Origin: SXVE01 sp036388895
GTDB lineage: Bacteria; Acidobacteriota; Blastocatellia; Pyrinomonadales; Pyrinomonadaceae
DNA: 64,000 nt
Direction of reading: 5' to 3'
NCBI GenBank assembly: GCA_036388895.1
Contig: DASVQY010000025.1
Coordinates: forward strand, 134,653 to 198,652
Under the pieces are notes generated by a model. It saw only the letters and a program-made list of their open reading frames with translations. It was not told the DNA's origin and searched no databases. This document shows, piece by piece, positions 25,194 to 33,451 of the stretch. The position numbers and the translations under genes are program-made. Numbering within the stretch: position 1 is the stretch's first letter; every line of letters starts with the position of its first letter.

Positions 25194-25976
25194 ATGAAAA
25201 CACTTTACAATTTTATTTTATGGTCTATTTTATTCATTTTTGCGAGTAACATATTTGCCCAACAAACAGACCAAGGAATCGAGCTTTATAAGAAAGGTGA
25301 ATTTCAGGGCGCGATTGCTGTTTTGAAAAATAGTGATGATGTTAAAGCCCTATTATACCTCGGATTAACGTATGAAAAGGTTAACGAAAACGGAAAGGCA
25401 AAGGATGCCTTCAAAAGAGCGTTTGCGAAAAGTTACGATATTTTCTTTGATGCCGTCATCGAAGAACAAAAAATTTCCGGAGGCGCAAAGAAAGGTTTTT
25501 CCGATTTATTACAGAAAATGAAAATAAATAACCAAATCGGACTTTCGGCAGCCGAAAAAGCCTATAATCTTGATTCAGGCATTTTCCAGACGAACGAATC
25601 GCGAATCAAAGCGAAAGTACTATCGGATACAATTAATTTGGCGGAAGAGAAGATAGAAATTTTTTCAAGTTCCGATGGGCTAACTTCAAACATTGATATA
25701 ACCGAAAAACCACGCGCAGTTTCTCCGAAAGATAATCAAGGCATTCCTTTTGTGAGGAGAAATCAATCTCCTAATAAACCAATCTTGGTAACGCTTTTTG
25801 TTGTTTTTGGAATTGACGGAAAAATCAAACTAATAATGCCGATTGATAATTTGATAGATGCTTACACGGTCGAAGGACTGAAAGCGGCTACCGAAATTAA
25901 ATTCAAACCGGCTACTAAAGATAATAAACCGGTCGCTTACCTCTCGAAAATTCAGTATTCCTTTTCTTTCAGATAA
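25194..25976 (+). CDS. Exported TPR/TonB C-terminal domain protein
   Basis: 260 residues with a signal peptide (FILWSILFIFASNIFAQ). Residues about 25-85 form a helical, TPR-like unit (GIELYKKGEFQGAIAVLKN, ALLYLGLTYEKVNENGKAK). The C-terminal ~80 residues carry a TonB-type fold: PILVTLFVVFGIDGKIKLIM, then YTVEGLKAATEIKFKPATKDNKPV, ending in a beta strand with terminal aromatic-basic residues. Lacking a membrane anchor, it is not a classical TonB. Similar proteins with TPR plus TonB-C occur in acidobacteria (from general knowledge). The role is not established. Confidence 0.8.
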   Translation: MKTLYNFILWSILFIFASNIFAQQTDQGIELYKKGEFQGAIAVLKNSDDVKALLYLGLTYEKVNENGKAKDAFKRAFAKSYDIFFDAVIEEQKISGGAKKGFSDLLQKMKINNQIGLSAAEKAYNLDSGIFQTNESRIKAKVLSDTINLAEEKIEIFSSSDGLTSNIDITEKPRAVSPKDNQGIPFVRRNQSPNKPILVTLFVVFGIDGKIKLIMPIDNLIDAYTVEGLKAATEIKFKPATKDNKPVAYLSKIQYSFSFR

Positions 25977-26039
25977 ATTAATATAAAGGTCTGTAACAAG
26001 AAATTATCGCTCTCATCATCTATAGTCAATTACTTTAAT

Positions 26040-27869
26040 TTATTTTTGAATTTTCGCGATTTCTCCTTGCTTAATAATTAATTGCTGATTCAATCTATCA
26101 ACCGATATCTTCTGCGTTTCGCCGTTCGCCCAAATTATTTCCAGAACGTCAATCTTTGTTGCATTGCCAAGCCCGATATGAATTGTCTGGTCGTTTTGCG
26201 AAGCGTAGCTTGCGCCGCTGATAACGTCGAAGCGCTGGCGAAGTTTTCCGGTCGTGACGTAAACAGTCGAACCGATAGCGTCTTTCGGCGTCTTTTTCGC
26301 GGGGTTTCCGATGAGTTTCAGAGAAAGCCAGTTGTTTTTAGCATCCGCGACATTCCGCAGAAGCGCGGGCGCAGAATCTAAATTATTCGTTATTAAGTCG
26401 AGCCGACCGTCGCCGTCGAAATCGGCGGCGGCGATGCCGCGCACGGAGTATGCCGCGGCTAATGCCGAATTCGGCGTAGCCGGGACGCGTTCGTAACGAA
26501 CTTGATTCGTTTTCGCGTCCGTCTTCATATTTTGAAACAACAGCAATTGCTGGGCGAAGCTCGTTCCCCATTGAAAGTTATCAACTTCCGGGTAAACGTG
26601 ACCGTTCGCAACGAACACGTCTTTCCAGCCGTCGTTGTCGAAATCCAAAAAAGAAGTTCCCCAGCCTAAAAACGGAATTGTCGGTTCGCCCAAACCCGCT
26701 TGAAACGTAACGTCGGTAAAGTTTCCGCCGCCGTCGTTTCGGTAAAGCGTGTTGGAATCGTCGGAGAAATTCGTGATGTGAAAATCAACCCGACCGTCGT
26801 TATCGTAATCGCCGACGGCTAATCCCATTCCGGCTTGTTCACGCCCGTTTTCATTCAGCGCAATGCCCGACGGGTAGCCGGTTTCTTCGAAAGTTCCGTC
26901 GCCTTTATTGATGTAAAGCTGTTTCGGCGTCGAATCATTGACGACGAGCAAATCGAGGTCGCGGTCATCGTCAACATCAACAAAAACAGAAGAAAAACCG
27001 TAAAGATTTCCTTCGTCCGTTACGCCGACTTTATCGCCGACTTCTTCGAAAGTGCCGTCGGATTTTTGATGAAAAAGACGATCTTTCGCGCCTTTCAAAC
27101 CGCGCGGACCGCACATTACCGGTTGACCGCGAAACTGGCAGAGGTTTTTATTCGAACTGTTTCGCGCGTCGAGCCGTGAAGGCGGCAAGTTCTTCAAATC
27201 AAATTCGAGATAAGCCGGAATAAAAATGTCGAGCCGACCGTCTTTATCGTAATCGCCGAAGCTTGCGCCCGTGTGCCAGCCTTTTATATCCAGCCCGACT
27301 TTCGGCGCGACATCGGTAAACGTACCGTCGCCGTTGTTTTTATACAAACGTGAAACGCCGTAATTGCCGACAAAAATATCCGAAAAACCGTCATTATCGT
27401 AATCGCCTACGGCGACCCCCATTCCCCAGCGCTCGTTCGCGACTCCGGCTTTTGCCGTTACGTCTTCAAATTTCCAATTTCCCAAATTTCTGTACAAAGC
27501 CGATTTCGGAGCTTTTTCTTTGCCGAGTTCGGCATTTATAGTCGAGCCGTTCAAAAGATAAATATCGGGTTTGCCGTCGTTATCAAAGTCAAAAACGGCG
27601 ACGGTACAGGCAGTCGCTTCTAAAAGGTACTCCTTTCCCTTTCCGCCCGAAACACATTGAAAATTCCTTAAAACGGTTTGCGCGGTAATATCTTCATATA
27701 CTTTCGGGGCTTTTTCATCCACGATTCCGATTGTGCGCCTCGAAGTGTAAACTTTCGCTTCGCCGGTGGAAACGCCGCCCATTTGCTGAGTTTGGGCGAA
27801 AATAGGAATAAAGGATGAAAAAATAAACAGGAAACTAAATAAAAGAAATAAAACTGCCTTTTTTGTCAT
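26040..27869 (-). CDS. CRTAC1-like FG-GAP/VCBS protein with ASPIC/UnbV domain
   Basis: A secreted 609-residue beta-propeller protein. After a signal peptide (LFLLFSFLFIFSSFIPIFAQ) seven calcium-binding-type repeats occur: DFDNDGKPDIYL, DYDNDGFSDIFV, DYDKDGRLDIFI, DVDDDRDLDLLV, DYDNDGRVDFHI, DFDNDGWKDVFV and DFDGDGRLDLIT. Seven repeats suit a seven-bladed integrin-like propeller. The C-terminal ASPIC/UnbV domain (SGASYASQNDQTIHIGLG...IWANGE) follows. Such proteins are abundant in acidobacteria and planctomycetes, of uncertain function, perhaps surface binding. A GAGGT site lies close to the ATG. It is last in a minus-strand run. Confidence 0.93.
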   Translation of the reverse strand: MTKKAVLFLLFSFLFIFSSFIPIFAQTQQMGGVSTGEAKVYTSRRTIGIVDEKAPKVYEDITAQTVLRNFQCVSGGKGKEYLLEATACTVAVFDFDNDGKPDIYLLNGSTINAELGKEKAPKSALYRNLGNWKFEDVTAKAGVANERWGMGVAVGDYDNDGFSDIFVGNYGVSRLYKNNGDGTFTDVAPKVGLDIKGWHTGASFGDYDKDGRLDIFIPAYLEFDLKNLPPSRLDARNSSNKNLCQFRGQPVMCGPRGLKGAKDRLFHQKSDGTFEEVGDKVGVTDEGNLYGFSSVFVDVDDDRDLDLLVVNDSTPKQLYINKGDGTFEETGYPSGIALNENGREQAGMGLAVGDYDNDGRVDFHITNFSDDSNTLYRNDGGGNFTDVTFQAGLGEPTIPFLGWGTSFLDFDNDGWKDVFVANGHVYPEVDNFQWGTSFAQQLLLFQNMKTDAKTNQVRYERVPATPNSALAAAYSVRGIAAADFDGDGRLDLITNNLDSAPALLRNVADAKNNWLSLKLIGNPAKKTPKDAIGSTVYVTTGKLRQRFDVISGASYASQNDQTIHIGLGNATKIDVLEIIWANGETQKISVDRLNQQLIIKQGEIAKIQK

Positions 27870-27923
27870 TCGTACCTCGAATAATATTCCGTAACCGTTT
27901 TGTATGAGATTAATTATACTTTT

Positions 27924-28493
27924 TTATTTCTTGATCAAGAACTTTCCGCTGCTCCAGAGCAAATCGTACATTTTCGCGCCTTTATAAAAATCAACTCCGT
28001 TTTCGTCTTTGCGGTAAACTTTGATTGTCGTTCCCTTTCGCGGAAGTTCGTAAATAAACTTCGCTGCGTCGTACTGCGGAATCACGTTTTTCGATAAATC
28101 AATCCATTTCCCGTTTTTATATTCGAGAAAAACGCTCCACGGCGTATCTTCAACGCCGCCCTCACCGACCGTGTAAAAACCGATCAGGTAAGTTCCGTCG
28201 GGGCGCCGGAACAGCGCCATATCAAACGCTTCCTGCGCCGCGTCGCCGTTTCCGCTCAAGAAACCGTTCGCCGTATCTTCGACGGCGAGATACTGCTTTA
28301 AATATTTTTCTTTTGCTTCGCGGTAATTTTTTCCGCTGCCGCAGCAATCAACGCTGAAATATTTTTCTGGCAAAAGCAGAAAAAAATCGCGAACGGTTTT
28401 CGGCTGTTTTGTTTGTGCGGCGACGGTTAAAGAAAACGATAATAAGAATAAAAGACTTAAAACAGGCGATAAATTTTTCAGAGTAATTTTCAT
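27924..28493 (-). CDS. Exported protein of unknown function
   Basis: 189 residues from the ATG that begins MKITLKNLS, 1 nt after the stop of the small membrane protein. The frame also has an ATG 8 codons earlier overlapping that gene, but the later one gives a standard signal peptide (VLSLLFLLSFSLTVAAQ). The mature part starts KTVRDFFLLLPEKYFSVDCC and has short beta strands with GTYLIGFYTVGEGG and WSVFLEYKNGKWIDLS. Two adjacent Cys occur near the mature N-terminus. No family assigned. Confidence 0.72.
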   Translation of the reverse strand: MKITLKNLSPVLSLLFLLSFSLTVAAQTKQPKTVRDFFLLLPEKYFSVDCCGSGKNYREAKEKYLKQYLAVEDTANGFLSGNGDAAQEAFDMALFRRPDGTYLIGFYTVGEGGVEDTPWSVFLEYKNGKWIDLSKNVIPQYDAAKFIYELPRKGTTIKVYRKDENGVDFYKGAKMYDLLWSSGKFLIKK

Positions 28494-28494
28494 T

Positions 28495-28689
28495 TTATTC
28501 TCCGCGTGATTTATCATTTTTCTCTTTTACTAACATAATCACCCAAATTATTATAACGGCTCCGGCAATCAGCGAACCGCCGATTATTAAAGCGTTTCCG
28601 AGCGGCTCGCCGGCATTTTTTCTCGTCGAAACGCCTAAAATTATTAAATAAGCGGATATAACAATGGCTATTAAAGAAAGGGCTTTCAT
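28495..28689 (-). CDS. Small two-helix membrane protein
   Basis: 64 residues with two predicted membrane helices (LSLIAIVISAYLIILGVS, and ALIIGGSLIAGAVIIIWVIMLV), a short Gly/Pro turn between them, and a charged C-terminal tail. A good ribosome site (AAGGA) stands 7 nt before the ATG. It lies tightly between malQ (11 nt) and the exported protein (1 nt) in one transcription unit. Small two-helix proteins of this kind are often missed. No function known. Confidence 0.72.
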   Translation of the reverse strand: MKALSLIAIVISAYLIILGVSTRKNAGEPLGNALIIGGSLIAGAVIIIWVIMLVKEKNDKSRGE

Positions 28690-28700
28690 ATTCTATCCTT

Positions 28701-30206
28701 TTACCGTCCGTAAATCTCGCTTAATTCACTTAGTTTCCGCGCCAGTTCAACGGAAAAGTCGACGTCTTTGCATCGCCAGTACCAATTTCCCGATTTAGAT
28801 GCGGGCAAATTCATTCGCGCTTCGTTGCCCAATCCCAAAACGTCCTGCATCGGCGCAATCGCAGTGTCAGCGACAGAAGCCCAAATCGCGCGGATGAAAT
28901 CCCAATGAATTTCCTCGCCGTCGGTATTTAGATACTTTAAACAAAAATCGCGTTCGCGGCGCATTTGCGATTCGTTTTCCATTCGCACCTCGAACCATCC
29001 GACGGTCGTTTCATTGTCATGCGTTCCGGTGTAAGCGACGCAATTTTTTATATAATTATGCGGTAAGTCGTGATTGCTTGCGTCGCCGCCGAACGCGTAT
29101 TGCAGTATTTTCATTCCGGGAAAATTGAATTCGTCGCGCAGTTTCTTCACGTCGTCGGTAATCACGCCTAAATCTTCCGCCCAGAACGGCAGCTCGCCGA
29201 ACGCATTTTTTAACGCGTAAAATAATTCTTCGCCCGGCACATCAACCCATTTGCCGTTCACAGCCGTCGCGTCGCCGCCCGGAACTTCCCAGGCGGCGGC
29301 AAACCCGCGAAAATGGTCAACTCGCACGATGTCAACGGTTTGCAGCATTGCGGCGACGCGGGCTTTCCACCACTCGAAACCGTCGGCGCGCATATTTTCC
29401 CAATCGTAAATCGGATTTCCCCAGAGCTGTCCGGTTTTGCTGAAATAATCCGGCGGAACTCCGGCGACTACTTTTGCCGAACCGTCTTCGTTCAATTTAA
29501 ATTGCGTCGGGTTGCACCAAACGTCGCTCGAATCGAGCGCCACAAAAATCGGCACGTCGCCGACGATTTTGATGTTTTTACCGTTCGCGTAATTTTTAAG
29601 CTCCCTCCATTGTTTGAAAAACGTGAATTGATAATATTTCTGCGCGAAAATCTCCTCGTCCAGCGTTTCGCGAGCTTCGGCTAGCGCTTCGGGTCGGCGC
29701 AATTTCAGAGGCTCTTCAAACTCCTGCCACGAAACGTGATTTCGCTCGAGCTTTAGTGCGCGGAACAATGCATAATCTTCGAGCCAGAACCAGTTTTCAT
29801 CGCAAAAACGATGAAAAGCGTCGGCAATTGCTCGGTCATCCGTTTGCCTGAATCGTTCAAAAGCTTTTTTAAGCAATCCGTTTTTGTACTCGACGACCGC
29901 GCCGTAATCAACTCGCCCGGCGGGAAATTTCTTTTTCGGCTTGATTTCCCTTTCGGTTAAAAATCCGTCTTCGACAATTTTTTGCGGCGAAATCAAATTC
30001 GTATTGCCGGCAAAAGCCGAAAAACATTGATACGGAGAATCGCCGTAACCGGTCGGACCGAGCGGCAAAATCTGCCAGTAAGTTTGTTTCGCGTCCGACA
30101 AAAAATCCACGAAACGACGCGCTTCGCCGCCGAAATCGCCGATGCCGTATTTGCCCGGCAGTGATGTCGGATGCAGTAAAATGCCGCTTGCTCTCGGAAA
30201 GTTCAT
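28701..30206 (-). CDS. malQ: 4-alpha-glucanotransferase (amylomaltase)
   Basis: A GH77 cytoplasmic enzyme that transfers alpha-1,4-glucan segments between maltodextrins in glycogen and maltose metabolism. 501 residues is the normal size of the compact bacterial type. Visible motifs are GILLHPTSLPGKYGIGDFG at the N-terminus, KIVGDVPIFVALDSSDVW, VDIVRVDHFRGF with the nucleophile Asp, WAEDLGVIT with the general acid Glu, and YTGTHDNETTVGW with the third Asp. No other glycogen genes are adjacent. It begins 13 nt after the M14 peptidase stop. Confidence 0.96.
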   Translation of the reverse strand: MNFPRASGILLHPTSLPGKYGIGDFGGEARRFVDFLSDAKQTYWQILPLGPTGYGDSPYQCFSAFAGNTNLISPQKIVEDGFLTEREIKPKKKFPAGRVDYGAVVEYKNGLLKKAFERFRQTDDRAIADAFHRFCDENWFWLEDYALFRALKLERNHVSWQEFEEPLKLRRPEALAEARETLDEEIFAQKYYQFTFFKQWRELKNYANGKNIKIVGDVPIFVALDSSDVWCNPTQFKLNEDGSAKVVAGVPPDYFSKTGQLWGNPIYDWENMRADGFEWWKARVAAMLQTVDIVRVDHFRGFAAAWEVPGGDATAVNGKWVDVPGEELFYALKNAFGELPFWAEDLGVITDDVKKLRDEFNFPGMKILQYAFGGDASNHDLPHNYIKNCVAYTGTHDNETTVGWFEVRMENESQMRRERDFCLKYLNTDGEEIHWDFIRAIWASVADTAIAPMQDVLGLGNEARMNLPASKSGNWYWRCKDVDFSVELARKLSELSEIYGR

Positions 30207-30219
30207 AAAAAGACAGTAA

Positions 30220-32019
30220 TTATTTGGAATTTAATTGTTTGAGAATGCGACCGACCGGGTAAACGCCGATTCTTTTATCCGAATACGGCGAGCGTTCGTA
30301 GAAAAAATTCAGACGCGCGCGCGGGCTTTTCGCAAATTTTTCGTCTTTCAATTTTTCTTCAAATTCCCTTTTCAAATTCGCGTCTCGAGCCAGCATTTCG
30401 GCGGCGATTTTTTCCATTATGTAATCGCTGAAATATTCCTTTTGCTCGAAAATCGGATTGAAAAATCCCCAGGCGGCGAACGAATCGCCGGAATTCGGTT
30501 CTAACAAATGAATCGCCGCGTTCGCCGCAGTTTGATTCATCGGAATCAAAACCGAATTTGCAGGAAAAGTTCGCGTTTCCGTTACCGGAACGGCTTTGTA
30601 AGTCACCGGCAATCGTCCTTCAAACGGTGCTGTCGCCCATTTTGGTTCGGTCAAACGATAGCTTTCTACCTCAACGGTCAAAGGTTTTTCGAGTTTTTCA
30701 TATTCGATTCCGTGCGCCTGCAAAACTTCAATCGCATCCGTCCACTGCGGCGGAACGATATAAAAGAGCGGCGGCGCGACTCCAGCTGAAATTCGGGCGT
30801 CGTCGTATTTTTTAACCGTAATTTCCTGCGGCTCGGTTCCGTAAACGATTTTTTTTCCGCCGGAAATTTCGCTGTCCTGCAACGAATATTCGACGGCTTT
30901 CAACTTAAACGGCTCGCTTCTGTCGGTCAATTCCAAACGCAGCGGAAAAATGCGGCTGGAATCGAAGCTTTTTCCGCGCCTGATTGTCTCTTCGTCGGCT
31001 TTCGCGTTTGCCTCGAAAAGACTCGCTTTCGATTCGTTGATTTCCTCAATCGTTTTCCAGAGAACGTCGTAAGTGCCGCGAACGCGCGAACGATAAGGTT
31101 TCAGCGAATGCGTTTCGATTAAAAGTCCGGGGCGGTTCCTAAGCGCCGCGTAACCGGTCGCAAAACGGGGCGTGGCGATAAACGTGTAAATTCCGCTCGT
31201 CACCTCGCGCCCGCCAAATTCCAAGTAATTCGTTAAAAGATTTCCTTCTTTCTCGACTTCACGAACGATTTTTTTGTCGAAGTGCTCGTTCATCCAATTC
31301 ACGACGAACGGTGACGATTCCTGAAAATGCGCGTATTCGTATGTAACATTATATTGAAAATCCGCGCCGTCCGTGACGTGCAAATCAAAGAAAAAATCCG
31401 GTTTCCACTCGTTCCAGAGCCGCAGAAAGGCGCGAGTTTCCGGCGCGTCCGCCTTCATATAATCACGATTTAAATTCAAATTCGCCGAAGTAGCGCGCCA
31501 TCCCATTTCTTCGGGACCGTTTTGATTGATGCGGTTATACGGCGAAGAGAGCTCGTGACCGTCCACGTTGTAAATCGGAACGAAAAGCAAAACCGTATTT
31601 TTCAATAAATCCGCCCGCGTTTTCGTAATCGCAATGTCCCGCAATAATGCGAATCCAGCGTCTTTGCCGTCGATTTCGCCCGAATGAATTCCGGCTTGAA
31701 TCAAAATTACGGCTTTGCCTTTTTTACGCACCGCTTCGGGCGAAAAAGTTTTATCGTTCGAGACTATCAATAAAGGCAAATCCCTACCTTCGCCGCTTTT
31801 GCCGAAAGATTTATAAATTATTTGCTCGGACGCTTTGTCCAGCTTTTGCGCGAACCGGATTGTGTCCGCGTAATTCCAAGTCTTTCGATAATCGGTTTGT
31901 TCGGCTAGTGTTTGCCATTCTTTCGGCACGTTCGGCGATTCGCTTTGAGCGTTTGCGGGCATAATAAAAAGAGTTATAAATACGGAAATGTATAAAAAAA
32001 CAAACGTTCGAAAACTCAT
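30220..32019 (-). CDS. M14 family zinc carboxypeptidase, exported
   Basis: 599 residues from the ATG before SFRTFVFLYISVF. The upstream part of the frame starts with TTG and has no site. A signal peptide ends near ANAQ. The zinc motif GIHSGEIDG (His112, Glu115) is followed by LNLNRDYMKADAPETRA and FFDLHVTDGADFQYN carrying the third zinc ligand His. This matches the large M14 proteins of acidobacteria and bacteroidetes, with a C-terminal beta-rich extension of unknown role. It probably releases C-terminal or cell-wall-type residues in the periplasm. Confidence 0.93.
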   Translation of the reverse strand: MSFRTFVFLYISVFITLFIMPANAQSESPNVPKEWQTLAEQTDYRKTWNYADTIRFAQKLDKASEQIIYKSFGKSGEGRDLPLLIVSNDKTFSPEAVRKKGKAVILIQAGIHSGEIDGKDAGFALLRDIAITKTRADLLKNTVLLFVPIYNVDGHELSSPYNRINQNGPEEMGWRATSANLNLNRDYMKADAPETRAFLRLWNEWKPDFFFDLHVTDGADFQYNVTYEYAHFQESSPFVVNWMNEHFDKKIVREVEKEGNLLTNYLEFGGREVTSGIYTFIATPRFATGYAALRNRPGLLIETHSLKPYRSRVRGTYDVLWKTIEEINESKASLFEANAKADEETIRRGKSFDSSRIFPLRLELTDRSEPFKLKAVEYSLQDSEISGGKKIVYGTEPQEITVKKYDDARISAGVAPPLFYIVPPQWTDAIEVLQAHGIEYEKLEKPLTVEVESYRLTEPKWATAPFEGRLPVTYKAVPVTETRTFPANSVLIPMNQTAANAAIHLLEPNSGDSFAAWGFFNPIFEQKEYFSDYIMEKIAAEMLARDANLKREFEEKLKDEKFAKSPRARLNFFYERSPYSDKRIGVYPVGRILKQLNSK

Positions 32020-32085
32020 AAATACTTTTGAAAAATACAAATGAACAAAAGATGCTGATATTCTGAAAGTTATCTCATTGTAAAC

Positions 32086-33183
32086 TTATTTATTAAAATA
32101 GATGCTTTCATTGATGTTCAACGGTTTGATTTTATCGCTTAAATTCAATTCGACTGCTTTTTCCTTCAAAATTCGCAGCGGCTCGCCGGGCGGCTCGTCC
32201 GACAAATCGAAAGTTCCGTAATGCATCGGAACGAAAAATTTCGCTTTTATATCAACGAAACCTTTCAAAGTGTCTTCCGGCGAATTATGATTCGCTTCCA
32301 TAAACCAGCGCGGCTTGTAAGCGCCGATGCCAATTAAAAAATAATCAATTTCGGGAAAAACTTCCGCCGTTTCGCGGTAATGTGAGCCGTACCCGGAATC
32401 GCCGCCGAAATAAATCGTTTTTCCCGCGCCTTCAATAACATAACCGCCCCAAAGTCTTTTGTTCGTGTCGAAAAGCCCGCGGCGGCACCAGTGGCGAACC
32501 GGAACGAACGTGATTTTCAAATCATCGGTTTTCGCATCGAATTGCTGAAACCATCCCGCCGTTCGTACTTCATTCGTTTGGGTTTTCCATTCGGTTAAAA
32601 TATCTTCCATTCCCAAACCGGCGAAAAACTTCGCATCGGGAAACTTGCGCGCAATATTTTGAATCGTGTTTTCGTCGCAATGATCGCGATGGTCGTGCGA
32701 AAGCAAAACGTAATCAACGCGCTTTATTTTCTCAATCGGCGACGGCACGTCAACGAATTTTCGGATAAAGGACGGGTCGCCGAAAACCGGATCGGTCAAA
32801 ATCGTCTTCCCGTTCAAACGAATCAAAAACGAAGCGTGTCCGAGCCATAAAATGCCGTCTTTTTCGTCGTTTAGAAATTCGGTCGGATCTAAAACTCCGA
32901 GCCGATACGCGTCATTTTGTTTTTCTTCTTTTTGCGGATTGCCGCTCGTCTGCCATTTTAATAAATCGAGAATTTTCGGGAGAAACGGGTGTTCGTGGTT
33001 GACGAATCTGCCGTCCTCGTCAACCGGCGTTCCCTGCCAACCTGTTTTGACAGTCGGTAAATTTTCGTTTTTGACGTATTTCGCCACCACAGATTCGTCT
33101 CGTTCGTTTAGAATAATAATGACAGCAACGGCAACCGCCAGCAAAAGCAAAAACGCACCGATTATTTTTAATGCTTTTTTCAT
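32086..33183 (-). CDS. MBL-fold metallohydrolase, NAPE-PLD/UlaG-like
   Basis: 365 residues with an N-terminal membrane anchor or signal (ALKIIGAFLLLLAVAVAVIIIL). Metallo-beta-lactamase motifs are complete: HASFLIRLNGKTILTDPVF, LLSHDHRDHCDE (HxHxDH), PVRHWCRRGLFD (third His), IYFGGDSGYGSH (Asp) and FVPMHYGTFDLSDEP (last His). The CRRGLFDTNKRLWGGYVIEG stretch is that of N-acylphosphatidylethanolamine phospholipase D relatives. An ATG one codon after a TTG is taken as the start. It may hydrolyse a phosphodiester of a lipid. The substrate is inferred. Confidence 0.92.
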   Translation of the reverse strand: MKKALKIIGAFLLLLAVAVAVIIILNERDESVVAKYVKNENLPTVKTGWQGTPVDEDGRFVNHEHPFLPKILDLLKWQTSGNPQKEEKQNDAYRLGVLDPTEFLNDEKDGILWLGHASFLIRLNGKTILTDPVFGDPSFIRKFVDVPSPIEKIKRVDYVLLSHDHRDHCDENTIQNIARKFPDAKFFAGLGMEDILTEWKTQTNEVRTAGWFQQFDAKTDDLKITFVPVRHWCRRGLFDTNKRLWGGYVIEGAGKTIYFGGDSGYGSHYRETAEVFPEIDYFLIGIGAYKPRWFMEANHNSPEDTLKGFVDIKAKFFVPMHYGTFDLSDEPPGEPLRILKEKAVELNLSDKIKPLNINESIYFNK

Positions 33184-33451
33184 CAAAGCTCTTGATTACT
33201 ACTCTCTCGCAGAATTCACCGGCGCTGTTCGTTTTGATTAATCTTTAATAAAAATGCAGAGATTTTCTCCGAACTCTCGGTTATTTATTTTAATAAACTC
33301 GAAAATTTAACGCTAATAATAAGATTAGCATATAAAACTTTGTTCCTTTTCCGAACTCCCCAAACCCGAAATTCGATTAAAAGCGTTTGATTAAGTTATA
33401 GTGTAGTTTGCACTAATAATAAAAATACTTAAAAGGTAGAAACACGTTAAA
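33184..33451. other. AT-rich intergenic region, right side of the inversion boundary
   Basis: A 268-nt gap between the divergent MBL gene and the C-half of the helicase. It holds a small GCTAAT/ATTAGC hairpin near 33,312-33,329, many A/T runs, and no gene or clear promoter. An in-frame TAG six codons before the helicase TTG closes that frame, so the helicase half cannot extend left. Confidence 0.6.

Larger units (their letters stand above)
19012..33450. other. Apparent inverted segment of about 14.4 kb splitting a helicase gene
   Basis: The two halves of one Ski2-like helicase lie at the ends of this segment. The N-terminal half reads leftward and ends at the left boundary. The C-terminal half reads rightward from just past the right boundary. 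Flipping the segment would place the N half directly in front of the C half on the same strand. Both halves are intact open frames with no decay. No inverted repeats beyond a short ACGT-centred similarity (AACGT at both boundaries), and no recombinase gene, are visible. True inversion, phase-variable state and assembly error cannot be distinguished here. Confidence 0.7.
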
